Made by a program: the position numbers and the translations under genes. Under the pieces are notes generated by a model, which was not told the DNA's origin, did no database searches, and worked only from the letters and a program-made list of their open reading frames with translations. Shown here piece after piece: positions 32,819 through 43,890 of a stretch of 64,000 bases of DNA (the first letter of the stretch is position 1; the number at the start of each line of letters is the position of its first letter). Origin of the DNA: Termitomyces sp. T153 (taxonomy: Eukaryota; Basidiomycota; Agaricomycetes; Agaricales; Lyophyllaceae). Location: the NCBI GenBank assembly GCA_018296165.2, contig JACKQL020000021.1, forward strand, positions 496,001-560,000, given 5' to 3'.

Positions 32819-33371
32819 TGTAAGGGTGACCTTTGGAGGCTGTGGCTCAGTCACACAACTGGCAGAGGGAGATCCAAAGTTTATTCAGTATCTACAAGAA
32901 GTTCTAGAGTTCTAGCTACTCACCTGGCAGAGGGAGATCCAAAGAGAACAAGTCTGAGGATCCCCAATGCCAGTGTTCGGAAAATTTACTCTAGAGCTTC
33001 TGAAAACAACACTCAACAATTAAATCCAGAGTCCAATCAAAAGTGGAAATCCTTTGTAAATGGCCTCGATCTCCGGACTCTCTGCATGCAACTACATACC
33101 AATACAACCAAAAAATAGCCCCTGGTCAGAAGTACCTGTGGTCCAAAGATGGGAGGCCTACAATAAGTGGTAGGCCTGGAATACATGAAACAATCCAGGG
33201 GTCTGGTAAGAGGCCATGTGGAAGGGGCAACACTTGTCAGAACTATGGACAGAGAACTAGTGCAGCCTGATGGTTAAAACTGGAGCCAGCAGATAGGGAA
33301 GTAGAAGGAGAATAAAGGAAAACCATAAGGAGGGAGAACAGAGGAAAGGGGGACTAGGACATCTCCTGACA
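32819..33371 (-). repeat. 3' LTR of element A'
   Basis: Plus strand TGTAAGGGTGACC (32819) to ATCTCCTGACA (33371), 553 bp. It is followed on the plus strand by TCACCCCCCCTCTAGC, the complement of the polypurine tract. It differs from the 5' LTR at a modest number of sites, mainly transitions. An internal 21-bp motif CTGGCAGAGGGAGATCCAAAG occurs twice. Confidence 0.85.
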
Positions 33372-33419
33372 TCACCCCCCCTCTAGCATCTGGCATCTTG
33401 ACATGCTGAGTAGAAGAAG

Positions 33420-34850
33420 TCACAAATTGCCTGGTCTACTGCTGAAATAGGGTAGATGCCTCAAATGGCCTTTGGGGCATTTGGATGCCTTTGGTAGAAG
33501 TCCTGGACCAGGGTCAGTGCACATACATTAGCCTGTAGCTTCTAAGAGATGTCCTCAATGCCATATCCCTTCCATTTCACCTTGAACTGCAACTTCCCTC
33601 AGAATATCCTGCTATCCAAAATTTCCTCTACTTCATACTTCTCCTCATTGTCAACCAGGACTGGTGGGGGGGGTGGCTTAGGGCAGTAGCCAGGGATTGG
33701 ATCCTCTGGGGCTGGGAATAGTTTGACAACATTGAAGACTGGGTGCAATTGGTGTAGGCCTACTGGGAGCTTCAGTTGGTATGCTAAGGGTCCCACTTTC
33801 TCCTCCACTATGAAGGGGCCAAGATGGTGATGTGACAGCTTTTGAGATGGTCTTGTCATCTTAATATCTGAGCTATCCAAGTACACATGGTCTCCTGGCT
33901 TGTAAACCAGGGCCAGTGCCTGGCAACAGTTATAGTAGCATGCCATGTCATCCTTGGCCTTTGCCAATGCAGCCTTAGCCTCCTCCTGCACCTTATTCAT
34001 CCTGTCCGCAAACTCATTTACAGAGTCATTCTCAGAGGGGTGTGTCTGAGGTTCAAATCCTATGTGGGGGTGCCTGCCAATGTCCAGAAAGAATGGAGTC
34101 ATCTGTGTGGAAGAGTGGACATGGTTGTTATACTGGAACTCTACATCTGGCAGGAGCTCATCCCAATCATCCTGCTTCTCATTACAAAAGAGGTGGAGAT
34201 ACTGTTCCAATTTCTGATTTACATGTTCTGTCTGCCCATCTGACTAGGGATCATAGGCAGTGGTGGTATGCAGCTTTACTTCAAGCAGATAGTACAGTTC
34301 CCAAGTAAATTCTGCCACAAATTGGGGGCCTTGATTGGAGACATACCCATCTGACAGACCATAGAGCTTCCAGACATTCTTCTAATAAAGACTAGCTGCT
34401 CCCAAGGCAGAGCATGTTGTGTGGGTAGGGATAAAACAGGCTCATATATCATAGAGGTCCACAACTACCATCACTACATTGTACCCATGAGCATCTGGGA
34501 GTTCCACAATGAAATTCACCAATGCAACACTCCAGCAAGCAGCTGGAATAGGGAGTGGGTGGAGCTGGCCCATGGGCACTTAGCAGCAAGGCTTGGTGCA
34601 AAGACAAAGATTGCAGGTGCTAGTGTAGGTGCCTACATATCAGGGGATCTGTAGCCACCAATAGTTCCAGGATATCAGCTCCAGCATCTTCCACCTTCTA
34701 GGATGTCCAGCTACTCGAGAGTCATGATGTTGTTCTAGAATGTGCTGGCAAAGTTCAGGAATGTTGGGCACATAAATGCATCTTCTGAAGATCAGAAGTC
34801 CATCCTGGAGCCCCCACTCATTGGCATATACTGACTGAACTCCACTGGCT
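33420..34850 (-). pseudogene. element A' integrase with chromodomain
   Basis: The 203-residue frame 33599-34210 covers the integrase C-terminal part: EQYLHLFCNEKQDDWDELLPDVEFQYNN, then MACYYNCCQALALVYKPGDHVYLD and LPVGLHQLHPVFNVVKLF. A chromodomain segment follows (VEEILDSRIF..., KWKGYGIEDI) across a stop. Upstream, 34276-34850 holds VSNQGPQFVAEF (second catalytic Asp is Asn) and the zinc region. Stops separate the parts. Confidence 0.8.
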
Positions 34851-34852
34851 CA

Positions 34853-35365
34853 TCATGCTTGCAAGGCCTGAGCAGCCTGGGCCACTGCATTGTCTTGCAT
34901 GCCCTCTTGATTCTCTTGCCAGATGTCCTTGAGGATGTTTGCCTCATCCCCTTGAGCCACAATCCCTTCTAGAGCACAAATGGCAAAAAGCTCTGGCTTG
35001 AGGAGGATGATATTGTCATTATCACCTGCCCCTGTGCCATGATCAGCTCCCCTAGATAATGCATCTGGCTTACCCATGCTCTGTCCAGGTTTGTAGTGCA
35101 GCAAGAAATCAAAGTTAGCCAGATACAAGGACTATTGAGCTTGGCATTAATTAAGCTTCTTTGCTGTACAGAAGTGCTTTAAGTTCTTGTGATCTGTCCA
35201 GACTTCAAACTTATGCCATGTGCCCTCAAGGAAATGCTGCCATTCTTTGAAGGACCAAATCATGGCCAGCATCTCCTTGTCATGGATCTTGTAATTCCAT
35301 TCTACTGCATCAAGGCTCTTGGAGTAAAAGGCTACAGGATGCCACTTGCCATCCCCCTTGGACTG
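34853..35365 (-). pseudogene. element A' RNase H end and tether
   Basis: Minus frame 34853-35128 reads LANFDFLLHYKPGQSMGKPDALSRGADHGTG, the conserved end of chromovirus RNase H. Upstream pieces (VAFYSKSLDAVEWNYKIHDKEMLAMI-like) lie in other frames between 35129 and 35365. The domain order is intact. Confidence 0.75.
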
Positions 35366-36514
35366 CTAAAAAAGAACAGCTCCTGTGGCAAAGTCAGAGC
35401 TATCTGCTTCAACATGGAAGGGGGAGTCATCATCAGAGAATACAAGAACTGGCTTAGAGATTACTGCTTGCTTGAGGATGTCAAAGGCAACTTGCTGCAC
35501 AGACTTCCATTGCCATGCCATGTCCTTGACAGTGAGGTCAAAAAGAGGGTGGGCATAGTGGGAGAAATCTTGGATAAACCTCTGGTAGAAGTTAACAAAG
35601 CCAAGAAAGGCCTGTACTTCCTTCTTGTTCTTTGGCTCTAGCCACTCCACTACACCTGCTACTTTAACCAGATCCATCTCTGTGGTTCCATGAGAGATGA
35701 TCAGACCAAGGTACTTGACCTTAGTCTGCTCAAACTCACACTTCTCAGGCTTAAGATAGAGCTGGTGTTGGTGGAGGTGTTCCAAAACAATGTGTGTGAT
35801 CCAATGGTGTTCCTCTAGGGTCTTGGTATAGATAAGGATGTTGTCAAGATACACACAAACAGCACCATCTGCAATCAAATCACAGAAGATATCATTCATC
35901 ATTGTCTGAAAGGTGGCTGGACTGTTTGTGAGGCCAAAAAACATTACTAAAGGTTCAAAGAGTCCATGATTGGTTCTGAACACTGCCTTCCACTTGTCTC
36001 CTTCCTTTGATGAGACATCCAACTTAGTGAAATATTATGCACCTCAAAGGTTGTTGACAAGTTCCAAGATGAGTGGTAGAATATAGCAGTTCTTTACTGT
36101 CATTACATTTAGGACTCAATAATCCTGAACCAGATGAAGAGACCCATCCTTCTTCTTAATGAAAAAGACTGGAGAGGCCATTGGAGACTTTGAGGATTGT
36201 ATTCTGCCAGAGCTAAGGTTTTCCTGCATGAATGCATCCAGTTCATCCTGCTCATAGGGTGTGAGTGGATAGACTTTGCAACTGGAGGGTTCAGCATCTG
36301 GTATCAGCTCAATTGCATGGTCCCATTGCTTATGCTCCAGGAGTGAATCAAATGATGCCTTGGAAAATATGTCCTCAAAGTCATGTAGATGATGTGGAAC
36401 TATGCTGCAAGAGAGTTTGGGCTGGGAATTTGCCACAAATACCTCAGCTAATTGCTGAGAGGTTGTCTGGCTATCTCTAATCCCTGCTATTGTAGGGGAA
36501 GGGCAAAGTGCCAT
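35366..36514 (-). pseudogene. element A' reverse transcriptase
   Basis: Two long minus frames cover the domain. 36116-36514 holds FEDIFSKASFDSLLEHKQWDHAIELIPDAEPSSCKVYPL and [21 protein letters not shown]. 35366-36022 holds FRTNHGLFEPLVMFFGLTNSPATFQTMMNDIF, VCVYLDNILIY, EYLGLIISHG-type thumb, EVQAFLGFVNFYQRF and the RNase H start FHVEADSSDFATGAVL. The active site is Y-L-D-N (GAC AAC), so it is catalytically dead despite the good frame. Confidence 0.85.
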
Positions 36515-36650
36515 GGCATAGATCCTATCACCTACCTCAATGGTCCCATCTGGAGACTCTGGGTTGCAAGTGCTGGCAAAGTCCTCTTCACATCCATCTT
36601 CCTCCTGGGGTTCACACCCAGCACCTTGGACATCCTCATAGAGGGCCTCC

Positions 36651-37424
36651 CTATGAGGAAATGCCAGAGGGGGGGGGATTCAGGAGGTTGAGATCAGCAA
36701 AAGGGAGATGCCCTGTGCAACAAGCATGCATGGCAGCATGCTCCTGGACTTTTACTCTGTGCTCCTTCCAAGCCTCCTCTGTACAGGTCAGACAACAATG
36801 GGGACAATGGCTCATCTCCACCTCACCCTTGGTCCAATCAATCTCAGGGTTATGTTCACATAACCCGGTAAACCCTAAGATCATGTCTTGCTTCCCCAAA
36901 CTAGTGACAGCAAAAGCAGCACATTCTGAGTAGTCCTGGTAGCAAAGCACCAGGTCCACTACTGAGTAAATAGAGCCAGCTTCATTGATTGTGCCATCTA
37001 CATTGTATACAGGGATTGGATGAGAGAGGGGGCATGTGGTGAGACGGTGTTGTTGCATATAGTCTGCATTGAGGAAAAGGCCTGTCACTCCACTATCAAG
37101 CAGGGCCACAATGCTCTGGACCTGTTGAGTGTCAGTCATCTCAATTTCTACCTGTAGCTTCAAGGAGTTAGCAGAAGGAGTGGAAGCAACAATGTAGTGA
37201 TGAGAGAGACAACATTCCCAGGCAGGGATCTGAGAGTGTGGGCTAGGAGGCATATTTCCAGCTGAGACTTTAGCTGGAGGTGGGTTTTGTATATCTGAGG
37301 GGGGGCTTATCATTTTGGGCATAGTATCAATAGCAGCAACAGATATATTTGATTCTATGGACAAGGGAGTGAAATGATTAGTGCTAGGCAATGGGGGCAT
37401 ATAGGTCATCCACTGCCTCTTCAA
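36651..37424 (-). pseudogene. element A' aspartic protease region
   Basis: A 257-residue open frame. The retropepsin site VALLDSGVTGLFL is intact (GAT AGT GGA), followed by PVYNVDGTINEAGS, FAVTSLGKQDMILGFTGLCEHNPEIDW and a Cys/His-containing tail. This is the only protease copy in the window with an unbroken DSG. Because the rest of pol is dead I still class it as part of a decayed element. Confidence 0.8.
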
Positions 37425-38683
37425 AAATCCTCCTCAGGCTCTATGGATGCAACCTCCAACTTGCCAACAACCTCAGTGGAAGGAACAGTTGTGAGTGCAT
37501 CAGGAGAGGGAGCTCCTGCTGCATCATGGGCTGTGAGGAGTTGGGCAAGCAGCTCTTCTTGCTCCAATGAAGACAGGTAACGCACTTCTAACTCTTGAGG
37601 ACAGTAATGGGCAAAGTGGCCAGCCTTTCTACAGTGTCGACATAGCAAGGAGGTGGAGGAGCACTGGCAGGAAGCATCAACATCCATTGGAACTCCCTGG
37701 GGTAGAGGATGCGGAGGAGCAACAGGAAGAGCATGGAATAGAGCAACCTAGGAGGGGATGGAAGGGTTTGCACCCACTTGAGGGGCTGTTATAGAGCAAA
37801 AGGTAACTGGAGGGTGCTGCATGCATTGCAGCTCGCATTTGAGTTCCATCAGCTGCCACTGCTCACATGCCACCTTGTACCAGGTGTCTATGTGTTTGTC
37901 ATCTGGGTGCCCCTCCACTATGTTATCAATACGGTCCATGAGAGAGGAGTGAAGTCCTTCCTAAAAAATGAGGCAGAGCTGAAGACTATCTGGATATCTA
38001 GCCTGTTCAACTAAAGTGTGAAAGGAGTCAATGTACTCATCAAGGGACTGCTTTCCTTGGCTATAGTGAGTTTGGTCTTGAAGGGAAAGAGCTGCGGTTT
38101 TGGCAGGGTCAAGGGGGAAGAACTCTGCTCAGAACTCCTTCTCAAACTCCATCCAGCCAGAGAAACTCTCAACTTCTCCTGGGCATCAAAAGATGCACAG
38201 TGCATAGGTTGAGGCCTGACCAGCCTTTATATAAGAGAGAATCCAGGCAATTTTCAAGGCATCTGAGGTAAAGGCTTCACCACTCAGCTGGATATAGGTA
38301 ATACAGGACTGGAGGAAGTGTTCTTCAGCCTTACAATCTCTATCATATACATCAGAGAGTGCAGGATGAGGGAGTTTAGGACAGGAAGCTGAAGAGCCTA
38401 AGCCAGATGCAGATGCAAACCATTCTGCAGCAGCTGAAGCCAGGAAGCCTGAGCTAAGTGCAGACACAAACCATTCTGCATCTGCTGGGGGCATAGGAGG
38501 TGTAGTAGGAGCAAGGAGAAGACATTCCAGAAGGGCTTGGAGAGAAAAAAATATTGCTTCAGTAGTTTGATGGAGTCTGGTGAGTTCAGCTGTATGGGAA
38601 GTGAGGGAGGCTTGGGTAAGTCGAACCTGTGTCTCCAGGGACAGCAAACAGCTCCAGGCATTGTCCTGGGGGCTTGAAGCATT
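37421..38683 (-). pseudogene. element A' gag
   Basis: Minus-strand gag with ASSPQDNAWSCLLSLETQVRLTQASL near the N-terminus (38.6 kb), SYIKAGQASTYALCIF (38.2 kb), and a CCHC knuckle CRHCRKAGHFAHYC near 37.63 kb with all four ligands. Several frames are used. A CACTG MITE directly upstream (38684) has replaced the natural start region. Confidence 0.75.
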
Positions 38684-38886
38684 CACTGCAGGTGCCGGAA
38701 GCCGTTTCCCTTGGAAAAAGTACAAAAGAAATATGTTATGCCATTCCTAATGCACATATTTCATGGGGGAAAAGGCATTAGACAATGGAAAATGACTTTT
38801 TCCATAACAAAAAGCTGACAAAGAAATGGCATAACATGTCTCTTTTTCTCTTTTTCCAAGGGAAACAATTTCCGGTGCCTGCAGTG
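38684..38886. mobile_element. CACTG-ended MITE, copy 2 (203 bp)
   Basis: It starts CACTGCAGGTGCCGGAA at 38684 and ends TTCCGGTGCCTGCAGTG at 38886, with TIRs of about 59 bp extending through TTTCCCTTGGAAAAAG. A 3-bp TSD ATT lies at 38681-38683 and 38887-38889. It has the same length and terminal sequence as copy 1 at 462-664. It sits in the gag start of element A', so it is younger than that element. Confidence 0.85.
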
Positions 38887-39038
38887 ATTAGGGGGAGGTG
38901 CTGGAGGGGTTGGCTAGGTTATAGGAAGAGCACAGGAGCACTAAGACACTGGTGGGAGAGAGACCTTTTGAGGAGCTAAGTAGAAGCTCAAGTAACAAAA
39001 AAGGGAGCTCCCAGACCAAATCTAGAGACTTTTTCTGC

Positions 39039-39594
39039 TGGAAGGGTGACCTCTGGAGGCTGTGGCTCAGTCACACAACTAGCAGAGAGAGATCCAAAGT
39101 TTATTCAGTATCTACAAGAAGTTCTAGAGTTCTAGCTACTCACCTTGCAGAGGGAGATCCAAAGAGAACAAGTCTAAGGATCCCCAATGCCAGTGTTCAG
39201 AAAATTTACTCTAGAGCTTCTGAAAACAACACCCAACAATGACTAAATCCAGAGTCTGATCAAAAGTGGAAATCCTTTGTAAATGGCCTTGATCTCCGGA
39301 CTCTCTGCATGCAACTACATACCAATACAACCAAAAAATAGCCCTTGATCAGAAGTACCTGTGGTCTGAAGATGGGAGGCCTACAATAAGTGGTAGGCCT
39401 GGAATACATGAAACAATCCAGGGGTCTGGTAAGAGGCCATGTGGAAGGGGCAACACTTGTCAGAACTATGGACAGAGAACTGGTGCAGCCTGATGGTTAA
39501 AACTGGGGCCAGCAGATAGGGAAGTGAAAGGAAAATAAAGGAAAACCATAAGGAGGGAGAACATAGCAAAGGGGGACTGGGACATCCTCTGACA
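39039..39594 (-). repeat. 5' LTR of element A'
   Basis: Plus strand TGGAAGGGTGACC (39039) to ATCCTCTGACA (39594), 556 bp, a close copy of the LTR at 32819. The internal side continues into gag leader; I did not identify a tRNA primer site with confidence. Confidence 0.85.
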
Positions 39595-41237
39595 GTCTGG
39601 AGTTGTGTGGAGGGGTGTGGAGTGGCCTGAAGTGGTGGGTCAAGGCATCTTGGGTCTTTATATCAATTTCCTGGGTTGTTGAGGAAGGCTTTAGAGGGTG
39701 TCCAAGGGAGTTGCATTGCAATTTTGATACTCAGGGTTCTTTGCTTCCTTCAGAGAACATGTCAGCAAGTTTGTGATACTCTGAGGAAACTACTTCATAT
39801 GAAATTCTCATTTTCTTATAGTCTGTTCTGACAGGGTAGCTTCTGTGCTTGGGTGTTCTTTTGCTAGGGATGGTGTGATTTGGTAGTTGAAGGGTGGAAG
39901 TTCCATCTTGCAAAGTGCATGTGAAGGGAGGTGGCATCAAGCATTTTGATACCAGGGGCTCCAGATCAATTGGGACAGGGTGACAAAGTAATAGCAGAGG
40001 GGTCCAGAGTTGTCTAGCATCATCGGTCAGGGTACTGTTATTCTCACACTGACTTCTGGGGTTTGTTGGGGGCACCTTTGAGGTGTGTTTCAGAGAGATT
40101 GGGGTGGAGATACATTTTCCTTCCTTTCTTAGTCATCTTGAGGCTTGGGAGTTCTTTTGTCTTGCTCCAGAGATGCTGGAGTTGGGTCAGAGGCATTAGG
40201 GCCTTAGAAAGCTGGAGGGAGAGGTAGAGGGGGTTGTATTTGTGCTTGGAGACTTTGTTGCAGAATTTGTCCAGTCAAATGTTGGGCAGGGTCAACAGCC
40301 AGTTAATCTAAGGGGTCCTAGCTGATTCTGGAGGTTGGTTCTGGGGTTGGGGGCAGGATGCTGGTCTTGGAATCTTGATTTATTCTTGGAGGGAGAGGAG
40401 TTGATTGGTTGGGGTTTGATTCCAATGACAGCAAGAGGAGGGTCAACATCCTTGGAGTTTGGCATGGAGGTCAGATTGTTTACTGGCAAAGTGTTAGAGG
40501 TTTGGCTCCTTGATGTGAGTGGAGGGGCACTGTTAAAGAATGGTTAGGTCAGATTTTAGTGATGCACAGACCTTGTTAGAGCTGTGGGTTAGCCCAGGGG
40601 TGTTGGAGCAGTTCCTTGAGGAAAGTGTGGCATTTAGGGGGGAGGGTTTGGTCCAGAGTTGTGCAGATTTCTGGTTGGGATTGGGTAAGGCCAGTAGATT
40701 TGGAGGTGGAGGACTAGGAGGTGGGTAGTCAGAGGTCTTGTTGTTGTTCATCAGCAGGAGAGATAACTTGTTCTTTATGCAGCAAGTGATTGTCTCTGGC
40801 AGGGGCTTGCATCACTGTTGGAGAGATGGTATGGATGAGGCACTAGAGAGTTGTCAAGCAATAGATTGATTTATTGCTGGGGTTAGTTGGAGACTGGGTT
40901 GGAGATGTCATGATTGACCTTTAGTAGGAGGAGAGCTGGCAGAGGGAGTGAGGGAGGTGTAGGGGGTGCAGGATATAGTGGTGTAGAAGTGATGCAATTG
41001 GAGTTGAGCAGAAAGGGTGTCTGTGGAGAGAGCTGTTGTGTGGGGGTGGGACCAGAGTGGAGGGGACATTTGGCATCAGATCTGCAATTCAATGTGCCTT
41101 GGCAAACTGGGCAAGGAAAAAGGAATCATAGTGAGTCTCAGGCATGGGCTAACCATAGACATCAAGAGTTCTGATGGAAGTGTGTGCAGAGTTAATTGCA
41201 GACATCATGAATGGGGTAAGGGGGAGCCTTGATATAA
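39595..41237 (-). pseudogene. element C gag/protease/RT start, degenerate
   Basis: On the minus strand the region next to the full LTR is proline/serine-rich with broken frames (40883-41092, 40533-40751, 40292-40489), consistent with gag. At 39731-40075 it reads YEVVSSEYHKLADMFSEGS, the conserved lead-in to gypsy reverse transcriptase. This order (LTR, gag, RT lead-in) sets the sense of family 2 as minus. The remainder of RT is lost at the junction with element A' (39594). Confidence 0.5.
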
Positions 41238-42363
41238 TGTCAGGTTCTGCTGACCACAGGGGCTCAGCTATACTGGGAAAATCCTTACTAGGTGAACATG
41301 ATGTTCTGCACTGATAGCTTGGAGTTTGGAGGTCTAGACTCTGGGGACTTGTGAGGATAAGCAAGGGGGAGTGGTCTGAACAAGTCCAGGGTGGTCTGGG
41401 GAAGTCTCAGACAAGGTATGGGGAAGGGTGGAACTTGAAGGGGGCTCAGACACAAGTCTGGAAGTGAGTATTGGATGTATGGGGCAAATAGAGGGTATGC
41501 AAGTGATGGGAGCAGGGCCAGAGTTTGATGGGGAATTAACAAATGTCAATGGGTTTTGGGGCTGAGCAAATAGCAAGGTCTGGAGTTGGTATAAGAATGT
41601 TTGAAGTTTGTAATTGTAAGCATGGAGTTTGTAAAGGTGTTAAGGTTGAAATGACTTGAACACAATAAAGGAAATGGAGTTGAACAAGATAAGAACAAAA
41701 ATAGATTCAAGTGGAGATACAAAATGATAACAAGACAATAACAGAGATAGAGACAAGACAAGACTGGGAGACTGAGATAAGACTGGAAGACTGAGAGGAA
41801 AGGAAACATAACATGGAATATGAAACACAAGACAGAAACAATCAGACCATAGGTAATGTTAAGCAATATTAAGACTAGAGTATAAGGTGCTACTCTACAA
41901 CTTATATACTGACTACTGGAGAGCTCTGGAGGACAGCAGGTGTGGTGGCAGGGCTTGTCAGAGCTGTGTGGAGTCAATGGGTGTCAGTTGTGATCAGGGG
42001 ATGGACCACAGCAATATTCTGATGGGATCAACTGAGGACACAGGCTGTCCTGGGGTCATTGTGTATGCTCTGGAGTTGGTCAGAGGAAGTGGAGTGATAA
42101 GTTGGTGATGTATGCCAGAGTCAGGAACAGTGGGGGAGGGTTCCAGGGACTCAGGAGAGTCAGGAGAAGCATTGACAGCTGTGGAGAAGGCATTGGAGTT
42201 AGCCAGAAGGCCATTGGGCTTTGCTGAAGAAGCATTGGAGTTACCTAAAGTAGGCATTGCAGGTTGACAAAGGTCAGGGGAGTTTGGGGAAGCATTGGGG
42301 GTAACTCTGGGGAAGTGGGGTGGCTGGAAACAAGGTTGGGGGTCCAGGGAATGGGTCATGACA
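41238..42363 (-). repeat. element C LTR, full
   Basis: Plus strand TGTCAGGTTCTGCTGACC (41238) to GGGTCATGACA (42363), 1126 bp, CpG-depleted. Right flank GATAC matches AATAC at the far LTR as a decayed TSD. As the minus-sense 5' LTR it is followed by gag-like sequence. Confidence 0.8.
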
Positions 42364-42872
42364 GATACTACAACTGTGGAAGGACCCTGGAGCACAAATA
42401 TCAGCCTGGAGATTGAGTCTATCTGGATGCCTCCAACATTAAGACTACTTGGCCTTCAAAAAAGCTGTTGCACCACCAATTGGGACCTTTCACAGTGGAA
42501 CAACAGGTAGGGCCCCTAGTCTACTGACTCCGGCTCCCCATGGGGATGCACCAGCTTCATCCAGTGTTCAATGTGGTCAAACTGACTCCAGCCCCAAAGT
42601 ATCCTATCCTGAGGCAATGTCTGCCACTTCTACCACCTCTAGTGGTCAACAATAATGAGGGGTACAAGATGAAAGAAATCCTGGATAGTTGTTTATTCTG
42701 GCAACAACTACAATATAAGATGAAGTGGAAGGACTATGGGATTGAGAATATCTTCTGGAAACCATGGGAGAATATATATGCCCTGGGGCTCATCAAGAAG
42801 TTCCACAGGCAACACCCAGATGCTCTGTGTGCTATACAGGAATCTACCCTATTTTGTCAGTGGACCAAGTGA
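42364..42872 (+). pseudogene. element A integrase tail and chromodomain
   Basis: Plus strand continues the integrase of element A: YYNCGRTLEHKYQPGD directly after the insertion, then MGMHQLHPVFNVVKLTPAPK. A chromodomain follows (MKEILDSCLFWQQLQYKMKWKDYGIENIFWKPWENIYAL) with the aromatic cage partly kept. A purine tract CTAGAGGGGAGTGA precedes the 3' LTR at 42927. Confidence 0.8.
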
Positions 42873-42926
42873 TCAGGGACTTTTTCTACCCCATGCATCA
42901 AGGCACTGCATGCTAGAGGGGAGTGA

Positions 42927-43228
42927 TGTCAGGGGACTTTCATTTCTGACCTCCACAACTTGCTCCAACTCTGCAGCTTGTTTGACATCTCCAGGGCCTG
43001 TTCCAGAACCCCAGATATCTCTGAAGAACTGCAGAACTCTCTATATTACCTCATCAATCATTGTCCTAGGGTTAGGACTAGCTCCAGCTCTCTGTATAGT
43101 AGTTCCCATGCCTCTGCTGCCCACTGATGTGCCATGCCAAGCAGTGGAGATCCTTAGACTTGTTCTCTTTGAATTCCCCTCTGCTAGCTGTGTGACTCAG
43201 ATCTGCCACCCTGGAGGTCACCCTTACA
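42927..43228 (+). repeat. 3' LTR of element A
   Basis: TGTCAGGGGACTTTC (42927) to GGTCACCCTTACA (43228), 302 bp. It is the partner of 25043-25347, and most differences are transitions. CpG-free. Confidence 0.85.
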
Positions 43229-43235
43229 GCTCTGG

Positions 43236-43727
43236 AGAGAAACACTTGCCAGTCCAAGCACTCAACCAACTTGCCCAAAAGGACACAATGTCCAAGCTGT
43301 TGGACATGCTAACTGGCTCCATATATAGTGAAGTGGTCCTCTTACATCAGCCCCTTTTTTTAGAGGTGGACGACCCAGCTACCTTCAGCAGGAGGGTCAC
43401 ACATCTGTTAGAATGGAAGCTGGACTCAAGGAAAGACTACACTATATAATATAGTTACCCCCCAGGCATTGCCTGTAAGCCATAGTCAAGTTTCTCTTTT
43501 TAATGCACAGTATCAAAGGTACTATCACATGACTAGGCCAGCAACTTCTAATCACATGACCCCAAATAAAGTGCATCTTAGGAGAATTGAACTTGACCTT
43601 GTAGCTTGGACATTCTAGAGAGGAACACTTGCCAGTCCAAGCACTCAACCAACTGGCCAGGAAGGGCACAATGTCCAAGCTGTTGGACATGCTGACTGGC
43701 TCTATATATAGTGAAGTGGTCCTCTTA
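43236..43727. repeat. direct repeat pair of about 110 bp with coding-like sequence
   Basis: Two copies, about 43236-43344 and 43616-43727, share CACTTGCCAGTCCAAGCACT and TATATATAGTGAAGTGGTCC. The first copy reads in a plus frame as LPVQALNQLAQKD...SKLLDMLTGSIYSEVVL and continues FLEVDDPATFSRRVTHLLEWKL to about 43440. It looks like a fragment of a real protein that I do not recognise. Each copy holds a small hairpin (ATGTCCAA/TTGGACAT). The 270 bp between the copies have no other feature. Confidence 0.6.
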
Positions 43728-43890
43728 TAGAAGTAGCTTTCATAATGGTGGTTGAAGATCAAGATGTGGTTCAACCAACTTGAACCACTCCCAAATATAC
43801 CCAAACATGGTCACATGACTCTATTGATATATTCCCATGTGCAACTTACTCTTTATTTCTGACTAAAATAGGGATAAATCTGCAAAGTTG

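Larger units (their letters stand above)
32819..39594 (-). mobile_element. chromovirus element A' (LTR to LTR)
   Basis: Two very similar LTRs, 32819-33371 (3') and 39039-39594 (5'), enclose a minus-strand gypsy element in order gag, protease, RT, RNase H, integrase, chromodomain. The total is 6.8 kb. It is the best-preserved gypsy here: protease and RT frames stay open for 200-257 residues. A CACTG MITE (38684-38886) has inserted near the gag start. No matching TSD flanks it (GCAAA on the left, GTCTG on the right), which fits recombination at this site. Confidence 0.85.
31794..42363 (-). mobile_element. element C: family-2 LTR retrotransposon, rearranged
   Basis: A truncated family-2 LTR at 31794-32446 and a full one at 41238-42363 share orientation. 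The outer flanks are AATAC (31789-31793) and GATAC (42364-42368), a 5-bp TSD with one transition. The integrase of element A reads straight across these flanks, which shows that everything between them arrived as an insertion. Inside are an RT fragment on plus (32449-32818), the complete element A' (32819-39594), and gag-to-RT-start sequence on minus (39595-41237). The opposite strands of the two internal parts imply an internal inversion or recombination. Confidence 0.7.
25043..43228 (+). mobile_element. chromovirus element A, split by nested insertions
   Basis: Paired LTRs at 25043-25347 and 42927-43228 (305 and 302 bp, very similar, mostly transitions) bound a plus-strand gypsy element whose parts read in order across 18.2 kb. 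They are gag 25.4-26.7, protease 26.9-27.5, RT 28.8-29.75, RNase H to 30.47, integrase 30.47-31.79, and integrase tail/chromodomain 42.36-42.87 kb. It is interrupted by a solo LTR (27609-28777), a 462-bp LTR (30574-31035) and element C (31794-42363). Removing these leaves an element of about 6 kb. No matching TSD is found outside the LTRs. Confidence 0.85.

Noticed and set aside
32598..33270. Plus-strand open frames
   Set aside because: They cross the boundary from an RT fragment into the A' LTR, so they are not a gene.
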